Assembly (NCBI GenBank): GCA_016743235.1
Contig: VRZD01000004.1
Span: 62,001 to 126,000 of the forward strand
Origin: Pantanalinema sp. GBBB05
Lineage (GTDB): Bacteria; Cyanobacteriota; Cyanobacteriia; Leptolyngbyales; Leptolyngbyaceae
Length of the DNA: 64,000 bases
Reading direction: 5' to 3'
Below the pieces are notes generated by a model, which saw only the letters and a program-made list of their open reading frames with translations, had not been told where the DNA came from and made no database searches. Both the position numbers and the translations under genes were made by a program. Positions 18,749 through 27,994 of the stretch are shown here, in pieces. The stretch's first letter is position 1; the number at the start of each line of letters is the position of its first letter.

Positions 18749-21700
18749 TTAACGCTGGCTTAACTCATCGCGAATGTTTTGTTCTAGCAAATTCACCTGG
18801 TCGGTGCTGAGTCCCAACTCTTCTTGTAGATCCATTAATTGGGTTTGTTCTTCCAGATCGATCTCGCCGTCATTCTCAATAAAGGCGCGATACATCAGCG
18901 CATATTCCTGAATCGCGTCATCCGTAGAGGCTTTCGGTGAGACTTCCGCAATCACCTGAGCCGCTAGATCGGGCGGAATTTGGTAGCGTTGACGGCATTT
19001 CTCCAATAATTGCCGTTCGGTTTCCGTTGGATTGCCTTTGCGATAACAAGTTTGAGCCAGCTTGCGGAATTTCTCCAGGTTTTCGTGACTGGAACTAGAG
19101 TTAGCCCCTGAACTCGCAACCGTTGCTGGCGGAACCGTTGGGCTGGGTGGGCTGACAGGAGCGGTGACTGGAGTTGTGATCGTGGGAGCAATAAACAGAT
19201 TGTAGGATTTGATGAACTCCGCGATCGCCACTTCCATTTGCTGATACTCCGGACTGTCTTTGCCATAGGGAGTGGTCGCTTCCAGTTGCTTCAGATAGCT
19301 CATTAAGCGATCGTATAACGCCTGCTTGTCTGGTTTGGTGGCAGCACTTTGACCGATTTGCTTCAGTGCATCCTCCAGAATATCGCGCAGGGCACGGTTC
19401 GCGTCACCCAGCAAGAATTCTTCGGCTTCCCGCACACTGGCGCCTAAGGTCTGGTGTTTTTCTAGCCCCGTCTGCCGATCGCGGTAATAGAAGCGAACTT
19501 CTGTGTAGCCATTGGTTTTATTTTCCACTGGCGTAATCAAGCCCAGCGCGATCGCTAAGCGCAAGTTTTGTTTCACCTGCATCTCTTCTTGGGGGGCAGG
19601 CAAAATGTCCTTAAAGCGGCGATTATCCTGGTGGGTATGCAGCGGATTTTGGCGTTCTGATTGCGTTACCGATCGATATACCGAGCGCATTTTTTCGATG
19701 CCTTCGATCAACCGCAGTGGAAACGCCCCAATTTCATGGATAAAGAAGATTCGGTGGGGATCATTCAGCGGCTTAATGTTTTTGTCATCCAGGGCGCTGA
19801 CCTTGCGCAAAATGGGCAGGAGTCGTTCGACCGCTGGATCCGTTGGTCGAGTTCCGCCTTGAATGCCCACCAGTTTTTGCCGTTTTTCGGGTAAATCTTC
19901 CCAGCCTAAACCTACCTGCTCCTTACTAAAGCGCAGAAATGGTTCGCTTTTTTGGAAGGTGGTTTTGGTCTGAGCTTCTTGTTCTTCCAGGGTGGGATAG
20001 CGTTCCAAAAACTTGCGGGCGGTTGAGATTTGCACCTGACTGCTGGCTTTGAACTCATCCTGGGCGCGATTCAGCAAGCGGGTATATAAATCCTTCACCC
20101 GCAGGGGATCGAAGGTATAAAAGTCAAAGAGTTTGCTGCTAGTCGCCTCCAGCACTTCCTGAGAAATGGTTTGGGCAATCACCGCCGCTTTATCGCTCAC
20201 CGTCTGGTTATAGACATGATCAATGTCTTTCGTGTCATACAGCAGAATGCCGTTCACAGTCAGCGTTCCGGTTTCCTGCACGTAAATCCGTTCCCGTTCT
20301 TGCAGATCGGTTTGCAGGCTTTCCAACACTCGATCGAAGGCGGCTAAATCGACCAAGAGTTGATCGACTTCAGTTTTGAGTTCGTTTAACAGTTGGACGG
20401 CCAATGTCCGGGCTTTCACCTCAACTTTGCAGGTATACAGCCGTTCCAGCGCATTCATAATGCCCCGGAAATCTTCTTCTACCACGCCTTTGCGGTTCAG
20501 CAACAACATCTGTTTGGCGTGGTCATCCACCTGCTTCAACAGCGATTGCAGGGACGTCGCCGCCGATCGCTCATCGGGGATAAATTTCTTTTGCCGATCC
20601 TGGTCGAACTGGCTGCTATACTCGCTGAACACTTCCCGCAGCACTTCTAGAAAAGTGCGGGTAAACTTCGGCCCTTTGAAGCGATCTTCGACTAAGGCCG
20701 CCACGGTTTGCCGTAACTCGCGCCGTTTTTGCGGGATCAGGTATTGCAAGTTATCCCACATTTTCTGGAAGTAATCGCTCCACCGTTTTGGATCCGTGCC
20801 ACTGTCGTTAAAGTGAACGGCGTATTTTTCCTGTTCATTGGACACAAACCGTTGCAAGTTCTCAAACGGAATATTTAAGTCATTGCGACGCTTACGGACA
20901 TAGGCGATCCAGTCGGCTACCTCTTTACTGTAAGGTTTGGCATTGTCACCCAAACTCAGGTTCTCCAGCATCAGCCGATCGTCTAACTGGAGGCTCGGCA
21001 AAATCTCCGTTTTGATCACATCCCGCATGGAGGTCGGGGTAGGCGTGGGATTACTCCAGAACGCCACCACTTGATTGGCTAATCGAGCGGCGCAGGCATT
21101 CAACACGCGATCGACGGGAAACTGAATGCTAGACAGACCAAAGGTGAGGTAGTTTTGGGGAAAGCCAAATAGATCACTACTGGAACAGTGCATCCGGATG
21201 TTGTCTCGCACCAGTTTTTTGTACTGGCTAAATCCAGAGGTGAAGTCGAGAAACACGTTCTGAGCCACCATTTCCAGCACACTGGTAATATTTGGCAGGG
21301 TGACTTTGTCATTACTGTTGCCGACCAGATAGCAGAAGCTAAAGGGCACATCTTTGCCGCTATTGGTGCTGATGCGATCGGAGCCATTCGGCGTGTACTG
21401 AGCTTCAAAACGGGTATCACTGCGCGAGTAGTAGTCCAATTCCATCAGCGCTGCATAGGCATTGGCACTCACGCGATCGCCCAACCCGGCAAACGCCCCC
21501 GGCAACATTAAATAGGCGGAGGTTTGGGGCAATTCGGAGGCGGCGACCCAATCCCGCACGTTATAGGCCAGATCCAAAAACATGCCGGAACCGGTGCCAC
21601 CAGAAAACGAGCAGATCACAAAGATGTTCACCCCTTTGTCTAGCTCCACTTTCCATTCGTCTAGCATGAATTTCTCATGCCCTAAAATCCGACGTTTGGC

Positions 21701-22111
21701 ATCTTGGAAGGCCGTGCGAATTTGCGAGTAGTTGACGGTAAAGGCAAACTTACCTAAGGAGCGTACCTGTCCGGCCCCGGCCAGGATGGAATCTGTGCCT
21801 TTCAGCTGGGGCGGAAACCATTCAGCCAAATAGTCATAGGACGACAGATTATTGAGAATGGCTTTGGCATTTTCTACTTTTGCCCATACCTGCTCTACCG
21901 GACGCAGGGAAATGTCTTGCTTCAAGACTACTTGGGGTTCACTGGCTTTGGCATTCTGCTCAGTGTCGATGTGGAGAAAAGAAACGATCGGTAGGCGATC
22001 GAGAGAACCATAGGTCTCTACGATCATGCGGCGAATTTTTAGTAGAACTTCTTTGCCAGTTCCCCCCAGTCCAATCAGGACGGTCGGAGTCATTCCAATA
22101 TAGTCTGACAT
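18749..22111 (-). CDS. Giant tubulin/FtsZ-superfamily protein (Tubulin_2-like)
   Basis: The 1120-residue protein has an N-terminal tubulin/FtsZ-type nucleotide-binding domain. Visible motifs are 'TVLIGLGGTGKEV' (T1-like loop, residues 10-22), 'HIDTEQ' (47-52), 'AGAGQVRSLGKF' (111-122, T3-like) and 'SFSGGTGSGMFLD' (168-180, tubulin T4 signature GGTGSG). A long middle region is mostly helical and coiled-coil-like. Toward the C-terminus is a Pro/Ser/Thr-rich linker and a final helical region of about 110 residues rich in acidic residues. The size, over twice that of FtsZ (about 400), and the extra domains match the large FtsZ-like (Tubulin_2, PF13809) family. Such proteins are implicated by others in membrane remodelling; the biochemical role is unknown. 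It is co-directional with the PstS-like gene and with ycf34 upstream. Confidence 0.88.
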   Translation of the reverse strand: MSDYIGMTPTVLIGLGGTGKEVLLKIRRMIVETYGSLDRLPIVSFLHIDTEQNAKASEPQVVLKQDISLRPVEQVWAKVENAKAILNNLSSYDYLAEWFPPQLKGTDSILAGAGQVRSLGKFAFTVNYSQIRTAFQDAKRRILGHEKFMLDEWKVELDKGVNIFVICSFSGGTGSGMFLDLAYNVRDWVAASELPQTSAYLMLPGAFAGLGDRVSANAYAALMELDYYSRSDTRFEAQYTPNGSDRISTNSGKDVPFSFCYLVGNSNDKVTLPNITSVLEMVAQNVFLDFTSGFSQYKKLVRDNIRMHCSSSDLFGFPQNYLTFGLSSIQFPVDRVLNACAARLANQVVAFWSNPTPTPTSMRDVIKTEILPSLQLDDRLMLENLSLGDNAKPYSKEVADWIAYVRKRRNDLNIPFENLQRFVSNEQEKYAVHFNDSGTDPKRWSDYFQKMWDNLQYLIPQKRRELRQTVAALVEDRFKGPKFTRTFLEVLREVFSEYSSQFDQDRQKKFIPDERSAATSLQSLLKQVDDHAKQMLLLNRKGVVEEDFRGIMNALERLYTCKVEVKARTLAVQLLNELKTEVDQLLVDLAAFDRVLESLQTDLQERERIYVQETGTLTVNGILLYDTKDIDHVYNQTVSDKAAVIAQTISQEVLEATSSKLFDFYTFDPLRVKDLYTRLLNRAQDEFKASSQVQISTARKFLERYPTLEEQEAQTKTTFQKSEPFLRFSKEQVGLGWEDLPEKRQKLVGIQGGTRPTDPAVERLLPILRKVSALDDKNIKPLNDPHRIFFIHEIGAFPLRLIEGIEKMRSVYRSVTQSERQNPLHTHQDNRRFKDILPAPQEEMQVKQNLRLAIALGLITPVENKTNGYTEVRFYYRDRQTGLEKHQTLGASVREAEEFLLGDANRALRDILEDALKQIGQSAATKPDKQALYDRLMSYLKQLEATTPYGKDSPEYQQMEVAIAEFIKSYNLFIAPTITTPVTAPVSPPSPTVPPATVASSGANSSSSHENLEKFRKLAQTCYRKGNPTETERQLLEKCRQRYQIPPDLAAQVIAEVSPKASTDDAIQEYALMYRAFIENDGEIDLEEQTQLMDLQEELGLSTDQVNLLEQNIRDELSQR

Positions 22112-22265
22112 GTGTTTTAGAGGATAGCGTGAGTGTGGCGATCGCTCCCCCTTAACGTGCCCTCCCGTGAGATCACCACTAACGACGGCAAGAAAAATTT
22201 CAGCTTTGATGAACCGGTGGATAGTTCACTAATGGATCATTCACCAGCCCGATCCGGTTTTCCGT

Positions 22266-22514
22266 TTAAGTTGGCACTAATTCACCGGGGCGTAACCGGA
22301 TCCATTTGCCTTGCTCCTGTTGGAAGCTCTGACAGCCAACCACATCAAACTCCATTTCAATAATTTCACCCTGCGATCGAATGTTGACATTAATCGTCGG
22401 CTCGGTGGCCTCAAAATCTGGAGTCTCCGTCAAGTGAGGCTGCTGGTGTTGCTCTTCTACCGCATGATAGGTCAGGCAGCGATCGACATAATGGCAATTG
22501 ACACAAATACACAT
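22266..22514 (-). CDS. ycf34: Ycf34 iron-sulfur-cluster protein
   Basis: The 82-residue protein begins MCICVNCHYVDRC and contains Cys2, Cys4, Cys7, Cys13 and Cys61, the conserved Cys pattern of Ycf34. Ycf34 is found in cyanobacteria and some plastids and has been linked to Fe-S binding and photosynthetic electron transport. 'DFEATEPTINVNI' and 'EFDVVGCQSF' are also family-like. It is 154 bp upstream of the tubulin-like gene on the same strand, so shared transcription is possible but not shown. Confidence 0.93.
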   Translation of the reverse strand: MCICVNCHYVDRCLTYHAVEEQHQQPHLTETPDFEATEPTINVNIRSQGEIIEMEFDVVGCQSFQQEQGKWIRLRPGELVPT

Positions 22515-22831
22515 AATTTTCCGCTCCTTAAAACCTAAATCGGGAGGTCCAGTCGCGTCCCAGCAAACAGCAGATTAACTGAAGGAATGGTGTGACTTTT
22601 TTGTTAATCTAGCTCAGGCGCATCGATGATTTCATCCCTTGTCGGATTGAGTTTCATTACAGCAAGGGATGGTAAAGGAGCGCAGAGGCAATCAAATCCA
22701 GATTTCTGGGGTCGGGGCAGATTGAGTTGTAGCTCAGGGAATGCGGAACGACCTTGAGCCAGGCTGACCCGGATCAAGATTTTGCTTGTGATTGCTGTGG
22801 TATTCCGGCAAGGTGGTAGAGGGAACACTGG
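22515..22831. other. Intergenic region of about 320 bp
   Basis: This separates the divergent ycf34 and nucleotidyltransferase genes and should hold both promoters. A minus-strand frame (22604-22870) has no recognisable protein character and overlaps the next gene, so it is not called. I see no RNA gene. Confidence 0.4.
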
Positions 22832-24337
22832 ATGCCCCGATCGCCCCAGAACTCCAGCACCTCGTTGCATAAGTTCGCTATTGACATCGTTAGGGTTGAA
22901 TTATTGTTGAAGTTAGATTGGACAGGATTAGATCAGGGTTTGGACAACCAGCCACCCATTTCGACCGCATTTTCGGCACTCTCTCCCCAAACCTGGCCCT
23001 TCAGCCTGGACTGGTTGCCGCCAACGGCGTATCTGGTAGGTGGCAGCGTTCGGGATGGGTTGCTGGGGCGGCATAGTGACTATTTAGATCTGGACTTTGT
23101 GCTGCCGGAAGGAGTCGTAGAAACAGCCCGCATGATCGCCCGTCACTATCAGGCTGGCTTCGTTTTGTTGGACGCGGAACGCCAGATTGCTCGGGTTGTC
23201 TTCCCTCAGGGCACGGTCGATTTTGCTCAACAGGTTGGGGATAGTTTAGAGGCAGACCTACATCGACGGGACTTTACGGTAAATGCGATCGCCTACAATC
23301 CCCATACCGCAGAATTTATCGATCCATTGCACGGGTGTGTTGATCTGCAAAAACGCCTGATCCGCATGGTTTCAGCCGAGAACTTACAAGAAGATCCTTT
23401 GCGGTTACTACGAGCCTATCGGCAGTCCGCCCAACTCAACTTTCACCTCGATCCGGCTACGGCTGCCACTATCCATCAGTTGGCGCCCCTCTTACAACGG
23501 ATTGCGGCTGAACGCATTCAATCCGAGTTGAACTATTTACTCAGTGCTCCTGGTGGTACCGTTTGGCTCACTCGGGCTTGGCAGAATCACCTCCTGCAAT
23601 GCTGGCTGCCCGCTGCTACCAGCCAGAGTTTTGAGCTACTAGCCCGGATTGACCAAGCCGTAATCTGGTTACAGGAAGTGATGCCAGACTTTATTGCCGC
23701 TTTGCTCGATCGCATTCGGGTACCGACCCGGAGCGGTCAATCTCATAGCATTGATGTCATCCGGTCAGGATGTGGAACTAAAACGGTTCTGGAGTCCAGT
23801 GCCTCTGGGTCAGCCCGGAATTGGTTAATGACTGCCAAGTTCGCCTGCCTGTTGCCAGAACTGCCTGCTGCGGCTGAAGCACAATTACGAAACCTAAAAT
23901 ACAGCCGCACTGAGATTCAAGCCGTTAGTACAGCCTTAAAAGCTCTGCCTCAACTGGCTACAGCGGCTGATCGCACCCAAGGATATGTGAGTCAGTCTGC
24001 TGATGCGATGCCGTTAAATTTGTCCTTACGGGAACAATACTTTTTGTTTCAAAGCGTAGGAGCCGCCTTTCCTGCGCTTGCGGTACTCGCGATCGCCCAT
24101 GGCATCGCCTTAGAAGCAATTGCTCCCTTGATCCAGCGATTTCTCACTCCCGACGACCCTGTAGCTCACCCAATCCCCTTGCTGACAGGACAGGATTTGA
24201 TGACAGCATTGCAGCTCTCTGCCGGACCCCAAATTGGTCAACTCCTGGCAGCCGTCCAACTGGCAAGAGCGGAAGGTGAAATCTCTACCCGCACCGAGGC
24301 GATCGAATTTGCCCGGAAACTTATGACTCCCGCCTGA
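22832..24337 (+). CDS. tRNA CCA-nucleotidyltransferase / poly(A) polymerase family protein
   Basis: The class II nucleotidyltransferase core is clear: 'AYLVGGSVRDGLLGR' followed by 'DYLDLDFVLPEG' (catalytic carboxylates in DLDF), 'RDFTVNAIAYN' and 'LQEDPLRLLRAYRQSAQL'. Such enzymes add CCA, or in bacteria with split enzymes only CC or A, to tRNA 3' ends. I cannot tell which from the sequence. The true start is uncertain: homology begins at about residue 60, and TTG codons at 22904 and 22907 lie upstream of it. The frame begins at 22832, but its first 25 residues look non-coding. A divergent region with ycf34 lies upstream. Confidence 0.85.
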   Translation: MPRSPQNSSTSLHKFAIDIVRVELLLKLDWTGLDQGLDNQPPISTAFSALSPQTWPFSLDWLPPTAYLVGGSVRDGLLGRHSDYLDLDFVLPEGVVETARMIARHYQAGFVLLDAERQIARVVFPQGTVDFAQQVGDSLEADLHRRDFTVNAIAYNPHTAEFIDPLHGCVDLQKRLIRMVSAENLQEDPLRLLRAYRQSAQLNFHLDPATAATIHQLAPLLQRIAAERIQSELNYLLSAPGGTVWLTRAWQNHLLQCWLPAATSQSFELLARIDQAVIWLQEVMPDFIAALLDRIRVPTRSGQSHSIDVIRSGCGTKTVLESSASGSARNWLMTAKFACLLPELPAAAEAQLRNLKYSRTEIQAVSTALKALPQLATAADRTQGYVSQSADAMPLNLSLREQYFLFQSVGAAFPALAVLAIAHGIALEAIAPLIQRFLTPDDPVAHPIPLLTGQDLMTALQLSAGPQIGQLLAAVQLARAEGEISTRTEAIEFARKLMTPA

Positions 24338-24476
24338 CGATGGAAGAGTTATGTTAGAGTAGTTTTCTTGACTGATTACCGAAATAATGATCGGTTAGCT
24401 CGAATGCCTTTTTAGCGGCTTCGGGCATCCTAATGTTTGTATGTTGCAATGATTGGCAGTTTCATAAGGGGTAGAC

Positions 24477-24659
24477 ATGGCTAAACGCCGCAACCAAAAG
24501 AAAGAGAAAGCTTTACGGAATCAAGCTTATGCTCGCAAGTTTCGGAAAAAATCCAACACAGGTCGGTTTGGTAGACGGCGGCCCGGTGGCGATCGCATGA
24601 CGGATGAACGCGATCAAGAGGGCAGCCAAGGCGCTGAAGGCGCAGCGGATCTCGCCTAA
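24477..24659 (+). CDS. Small basic protein of unknown function
   Basis: A 60-residue protein, strongly basic in its first half ('AKRRNQKKEKALRNQAYARK', 'FRKKSNTGRFGRRRPGGDR') and acidic at the end (DERDQEGSQGAEGA). The charge pattern suggests a nucleic-acid or ribosome-associated protein, but I do not recognise the family. AAGGGG about 7-9 bp upstream of the ATG supports the start, and a good terminator lies 27 bp after the stop, so it is a self-contained unit. No catalytic motif is visible. Confidence 0.75.
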   Translation: MAKRRNQKKEKALRNQAYARKFRKKSNTGRFGRRRPGGDRMTDERDQEGSQGAEGAADLA

Positions 24660-24686
24660 TTCAGCGTTTAGCTCATAATTGCATTG

Positions 24687-24720
24687 GCTCCCTGAAGGAT
24701 ATTAGCTTCAGGGAGCTTTT
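24687..24720 (+). terminator. Intrinsic terminator after the small basic gene
   Basis: GCTCCCTGAAG (24687-24697) pairs perfectly with CTTCAGGGAGC (24706-24716) over an 8-base loop and is followed by TTTT. Confidence 0.85.
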
Positions 24721-24820
24721 AATCTGAGCAGAATGGTACGCAAGTTAGCCATAACCGATTCAGCTGATTTAGTAGAATAGTCCCAGCAACGGCAATCTTA
24801 CAGCCGGGGAGGGCTTGGCA

Positions 24821-25675
24821 GTGGATGAACTGAGAGCAGTATTAGAATTAGCAACTGAGGAAGAATTACGTGATCTAACCGAGATCCTATTCCGTCCTAA
24901 ATTTAATCCATTGGATTACTTAAATACTCCCGATCCGATGGTCATTCAGAGCCACGATCGCGATACCTGGCTAGATACGTTAGAAGATCGATTTCGGTTC
25001 TTAGCGGCTGATGGTGTGACGGTTCTTAGCCGCAAAACGGAGCAGTTATCCTACCGCCAAATTTTGATTCAAGTCTGTCGCTATTTGAAGCTGCCTTATA
25101 AGGCTTCCATGTCTACGATCGATCTGGAAGAAGAGGTGTTTCTAAATCTACTTGCCCGTGCTTGGAAGCAGTTACCTGCGAGTGAACAAAGGCAAATTAC
25201 GGTGCGGCTGAAGCGATCGCTCACGAACTCGCAATTACTCCCAGAATTACCGATCGCGGTGCAGCAAGATCCAATGAGCCTGGTACTGAAAGGCGGGACA
25301 GCATTGGCAGTGACTTCGGTGCTACGTCCCCTCTTGCTCCAACAGATTGCTAAACAGTTTGCGCTGCACTTTGCTAGCTATCAGGTGGCTAAGCAAGCTG
25401 TGGCGATCGGTAGCGCTACCGTTGCTAGTCAATTCCAGAATTATGTTGTCTTACAAACCGCACGGCGGGGCATGACCCTATCAGCGGCTCGCTATACAGC
25501 TGTGCGAGGGTTATTTGCTTGTTTAGGTCCCGCATTATGGATTTGGTTTTTTGCCGATCTAGGCTGGCGGGCGATCGCAACAAACTACGGTCGAATTGTG
25601 CCGACCGTCTACGCCTTAGCACAAATTCGTTTAACCCGAGCGGACTGCTTTGTTGAGTGCTTTGAACCCGCTTAG
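24821..25675 (+). CDS. YaaW-like protein (UPF0174 family)
   Basis: About 284 residues. The N-terminal part is soluble and acidic ('DELRAVLELATEEELRDLTEIL'-like region); the second half contains two hydrophobic stretches near 'GGTALAVTSVLRPLLLQQIAK' and 'YTAVRGLFACLGPALWIWFF'. The layout resembles the YaaW/UPF0174 family, whose role is unknown. GTG 24821 is preceded by GGGGAGGG at about 8 bp; TTG 24815 is the alternative. It overlaps the next gene by 26 bp, so translation is probably coupled. Confidence 0.72.
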   Translation: MDELRAVLELATEEELRDLTEILFRPKFNPLDYLNTPDPMVIQSHDRDTWLDTLEDRFRFLAADGVTVLSRKTEQLSYRQILIQVCRYLKLPYKASMSTIDLEEEVFLNLLARAWKQLPASEQRQITVRLKRSLTNSQLLPELPIAVQQDPMSLVLKGGTALAVTSVLRPLLLQQIAKQFALHFASYQVAKQAVAIGSATVASQFQNYVVLQTARRGMTLSAARYTAVRGLFACLGPALWIWFFADLGWRAIATNYGRIVPTVYALAQIRLTRADCFVECFEPA

Positions 25676-27044
25676 ACGATCGCTGAAGCGAGTCCTGCCG
25701 CCCCAAGCCCACCCTGATCCTCAACTCCAGTTCTGGTGGGACTGGACGCAATGGGCAATTTTGCTACTGCCATTGAGTAGCTTTCTCGGTGGGGTGAGCG
25801 TGTTGTTGATCGTGTTAGTTATGGGCTGGCAACTATTTCCAGTGCTACGGCAACGGCGGATCAATCAGGGGCTAGCGATCGTCAGTCTGCTCATGCTGTT
25901 CAGTGCTACCTTCGCTCAGATTCCGGCTGCCGCATTTCTCGGGCTATTTAATTTCCTGCCATTCTTTCTCGCCTTCGCAGTATTAAGCGAACTGCTCCGC
26001 ACTCCTGACCAACTCCGACGGCTGACCTGGATTTTGGTGGCTGGCTCAGTCCCTGTCGTCATCATCGGCTTAGGACAACAATGGCTAGGATGGCATGGCC
26101 ATGTCCAGCTTTTAGGGATTGTGGTGGACTGGCTGATTCGGGCAGGTGGCAATCCTCCCGGTCGTATGTCTTCAGTGTTTTTCTATGCAAATGTGTTAGC
26201 CAATTATTTGGTCGTGACGTTCATCCTGGCATTGGGACTATGGATTGAGGCAGTTAATCAGCGATCGTTCATCCTCAAATCTTTTCCGAATCAGCGGCAA
26301 TGGCTCACCCCCAAACTCCTGCTATTAACTGGCATTGTTATGAGTAATGCGATCGCTCTGATTTTGACCAACTCACGGAATGGTTGGGCAATTGCGGCGA
26401 TCGCCTGTCTAGCTTTGGCACTGTATCAAGGCTGGCGATGGTTACTGGTAGGTGTTGGGGCAGCAACTAGTGCCGTGCTGATGGCAGCGTTTGCTCCATC
26501 ACCAATTCGTGAGGGTTGGCGGACGATCGTCCCGGCTTTTTTCTGGGCTCGGTTGACGGATGAACTATATCCTAATCGTCCCGAACGAATGTTACGGTCA
26601 ACCCAATGGAAGTTCGCCTGGTCAATGGCAGAACAACGACCCTGGTTAGGATGGGGCTTACGCAACTTTACGCCACTCTATAAAGCGCAAGTGCATTCCA
26701 CCATGGGTCATCCCCATAATCTGACCTTGATGTTGATGGCAGAAACCGGCATACCGGCAACTATCGTGCTAGTTAGCATAGTCGGCTGGGTAGTGGCACA
26801 GGGAAGCCGATATCTACTCAACTGGCATTCGGGTGCAGCTAGTGCAACAGACGCCCTGCAAACGACCTGCGATCGCCTCATTTGCTTCACGTTTCTAGTG
26901 GCGTTTATGGGTTGTGGTTTATTTAGCCTGTTTGATGTGACGCTGTTTGATGCGCGGATTAATCTAATCGGTTGGTTGCTCCTAGCGGGGATTTGCGGCA
27001 TGGTCTATCACTCGCCAGAAATGAAGCCGAAAAGATCCACATGA
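25650..27044 (+). CDS. O-antigen ligase-like integral membrane protein
   Basis: About 464 residues with roughly ten hydrophobic segments. A long outer loop with 'GNPPGRMSSVFFYANVLANY' and 'TNSRNGWAIA' and 'GHPHNLTLMLMAETGIPATI' are typical of Wzy/WaaL-type O-antigen ligases and the related IctB group. Substrate cannot be read from sequence: it could join glycan to a lipid carrier or have another membrane role. TTG start at 25650, overlapping the YaaW-like gene by 26 bp, suggests translational coupling and a shared transcript. Confidence 0.78.
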   Translation: MLSALNPLRRSLKRVLPPQAHPDPQLQFWWDWTQWAILLLPLSSFLGGVSVLLIVLVMGWQLFPVLRQRRINQGLAIVSLLMLFSATFAQIPAAAFLGLFNFLPFFLAFAVLSELLRTPDQLRRLTWILVAGSVPVVIIGLGQQWLGWHGHVQLLGIVVDWLIRAGGNPPGRMSSVFFYANVLANYLVVTFILALGLWIEAVNQRSFILKSFPNQRQWLTPKLLLLTGIVMSNAIALILTNSRNGWAIAAIACLALALYQGWRWLLVGVGAATSAVLMAAFAPSPIREGWRTIVPAFFWARLTDELYPNRPERMLRSTQWKFAWSMAEQRPWLGWGLRNFTPLYKAQVHSTMGHPHNLTLMLMAETGIPATIVLVSIVGWVVAQGSRYLLNWHSGAASATDALQTTCDRLICFTFLVAFMGCGLFSLFDVTLFDARINLIGWLLLAGICGMVYHSPEMKPKRST

Positions 27045-27096
27045 AACTGGCTGGTGGTTTGAGCCTTGCCAGTAACCTAGCTAGAATATTCAAAAG

Positions 27097-27663
27097 TTGG
27101 ATCGCCGTATTTCAAAGCCATCCCCAAGACTGCTTGTGACACACGATCGCACATCCGCCAAATTCCGAGATAGCCAAACGCTATTTGCTCAACCAGCAAC
27201 TTCCAGCCACTATGCTCTGCTGGGAGTTCACCCGTCTGCTTCCGTCCGCGACATCCGGCAAGCCTATCGTGATTTGAGTAAGCTCTATCATCCTGATACC
27301 ACGAACTTACCAGCTGCGATCGCCACGGCGAAATTTCAACAATTAAACGAAGCCTACGCTACTCTGAGCCAGCCAGAACGCCGGATTGCTTATGATCGCA
27401 CGATCGGTTATTCTCGGGTTCCGGTAATCCAACCGTTACCAAGTCTACACCAGTCTCCAATGCCGGCTCGCCCCTACCAGTCTTCTGCGTATCTTGATCC
27501 GACCGATCGACCATTATCTCCGGGGGAAATTTTTGCCCTATTCATTTTGGCTTTAACATTTATTGGCTGCTTAGCTCTGGCGATTGCCATCGGATTAACT
27601 CGCGGAGATGCTGTGTCACCCACGGTTCCAGCCATACTGCTATCGTTGCTGAGGCTTGGTTAA
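27097..27663 (+). CDS. Membrane-anchored J-domain protein
   Basis: A J domain spans about residues 37-100 with HPD in 'LYHPDTTN', so DnaK stimulation is likely. The N-terminal 35 residues are Ser/Thr-rich and the C-terminus has a membrane segment near 'IFALFILALTFIGCLALAIA'. Next door, 30 bp downstream on the same strand, is a DUF3143 gene. It lacks the G/F, zinc and C-terminal domains of full DnaJ. The client is unknown. Confidence 0.86.
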   Translation: MDRRISKPSPRLLVTHDRTSAKFRDSQTLFAQPATSSHYALLGVHPSASVRDIRQAYRDLSKLYHPDTTNLPAAIATAKFQQLNEAYATLSQPERRIAYDRTIGYSRVPVIQPLPSLHQSPMPARPYQSSAYLDPTDRPLSPGEIFALFILALTFIGCLALAIAIGLTRGDAVSPTVPAILLSLLRLG

Positions 27664-27693
27664 GTCCTTATTCCTGTACGACCCTTTACCCGT

Positions 27694-27984
27694 ATGAATC
27701 CTACTGCATCCATGACACTTCCATCGGCTGACACTCCTTTATATAACCATCCTCTGCCCGACATTGAGCAATGGCTGATCACAAAAGGATGCCAACAGGA
27801 CAAAACTGAGCTGCACTGCTGGTATCTTGATCAACCAGACTGGAAAGCTGAACTGATACTGGATATTGATCAATTAACAGTGCGCTATTTTGAATTTGGT
27901 GAGCGCGCTAGAGCCGTTCAGCGATCGTTCAAATATTCGCTCAGCCGCCAGGATATTGAAGATGCCATTTTTGCCGGTCCATAG
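27694..27984 (+). CDS. DUF3143 protein
   Basis: A 96-residue protein of the cyanobacterial DUF3143 type ('LPDIEQWLITKGCQQDKTEL', 'FGERARAVQRSFKYSLSRQ'). It has no membrane segment or signal peptide. Function unknown. It follows the J-domain gene by 30 bp and probably shares its transcript, which suggests a link to chaperone work, though that is inference. Confidence 0.85.
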   Translation: MNPTASMTLPSADTPLYNHPLPDIEQWLITKGCQQDKTELHCWYLDQPDWKAELILDIDQLTVRYFEFGERARAVQRSFKYSLSRQDIEDAIFAGP

Positions 27985-27994
27985 TCTGGTCAAG

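Noticed and set aside
22604..22870. 88-codon minus-strand frame overlapping the start of the nucleotidyltransferase
   Set aside because: Overlaps a better-supported gene and has no recognisable protein character.
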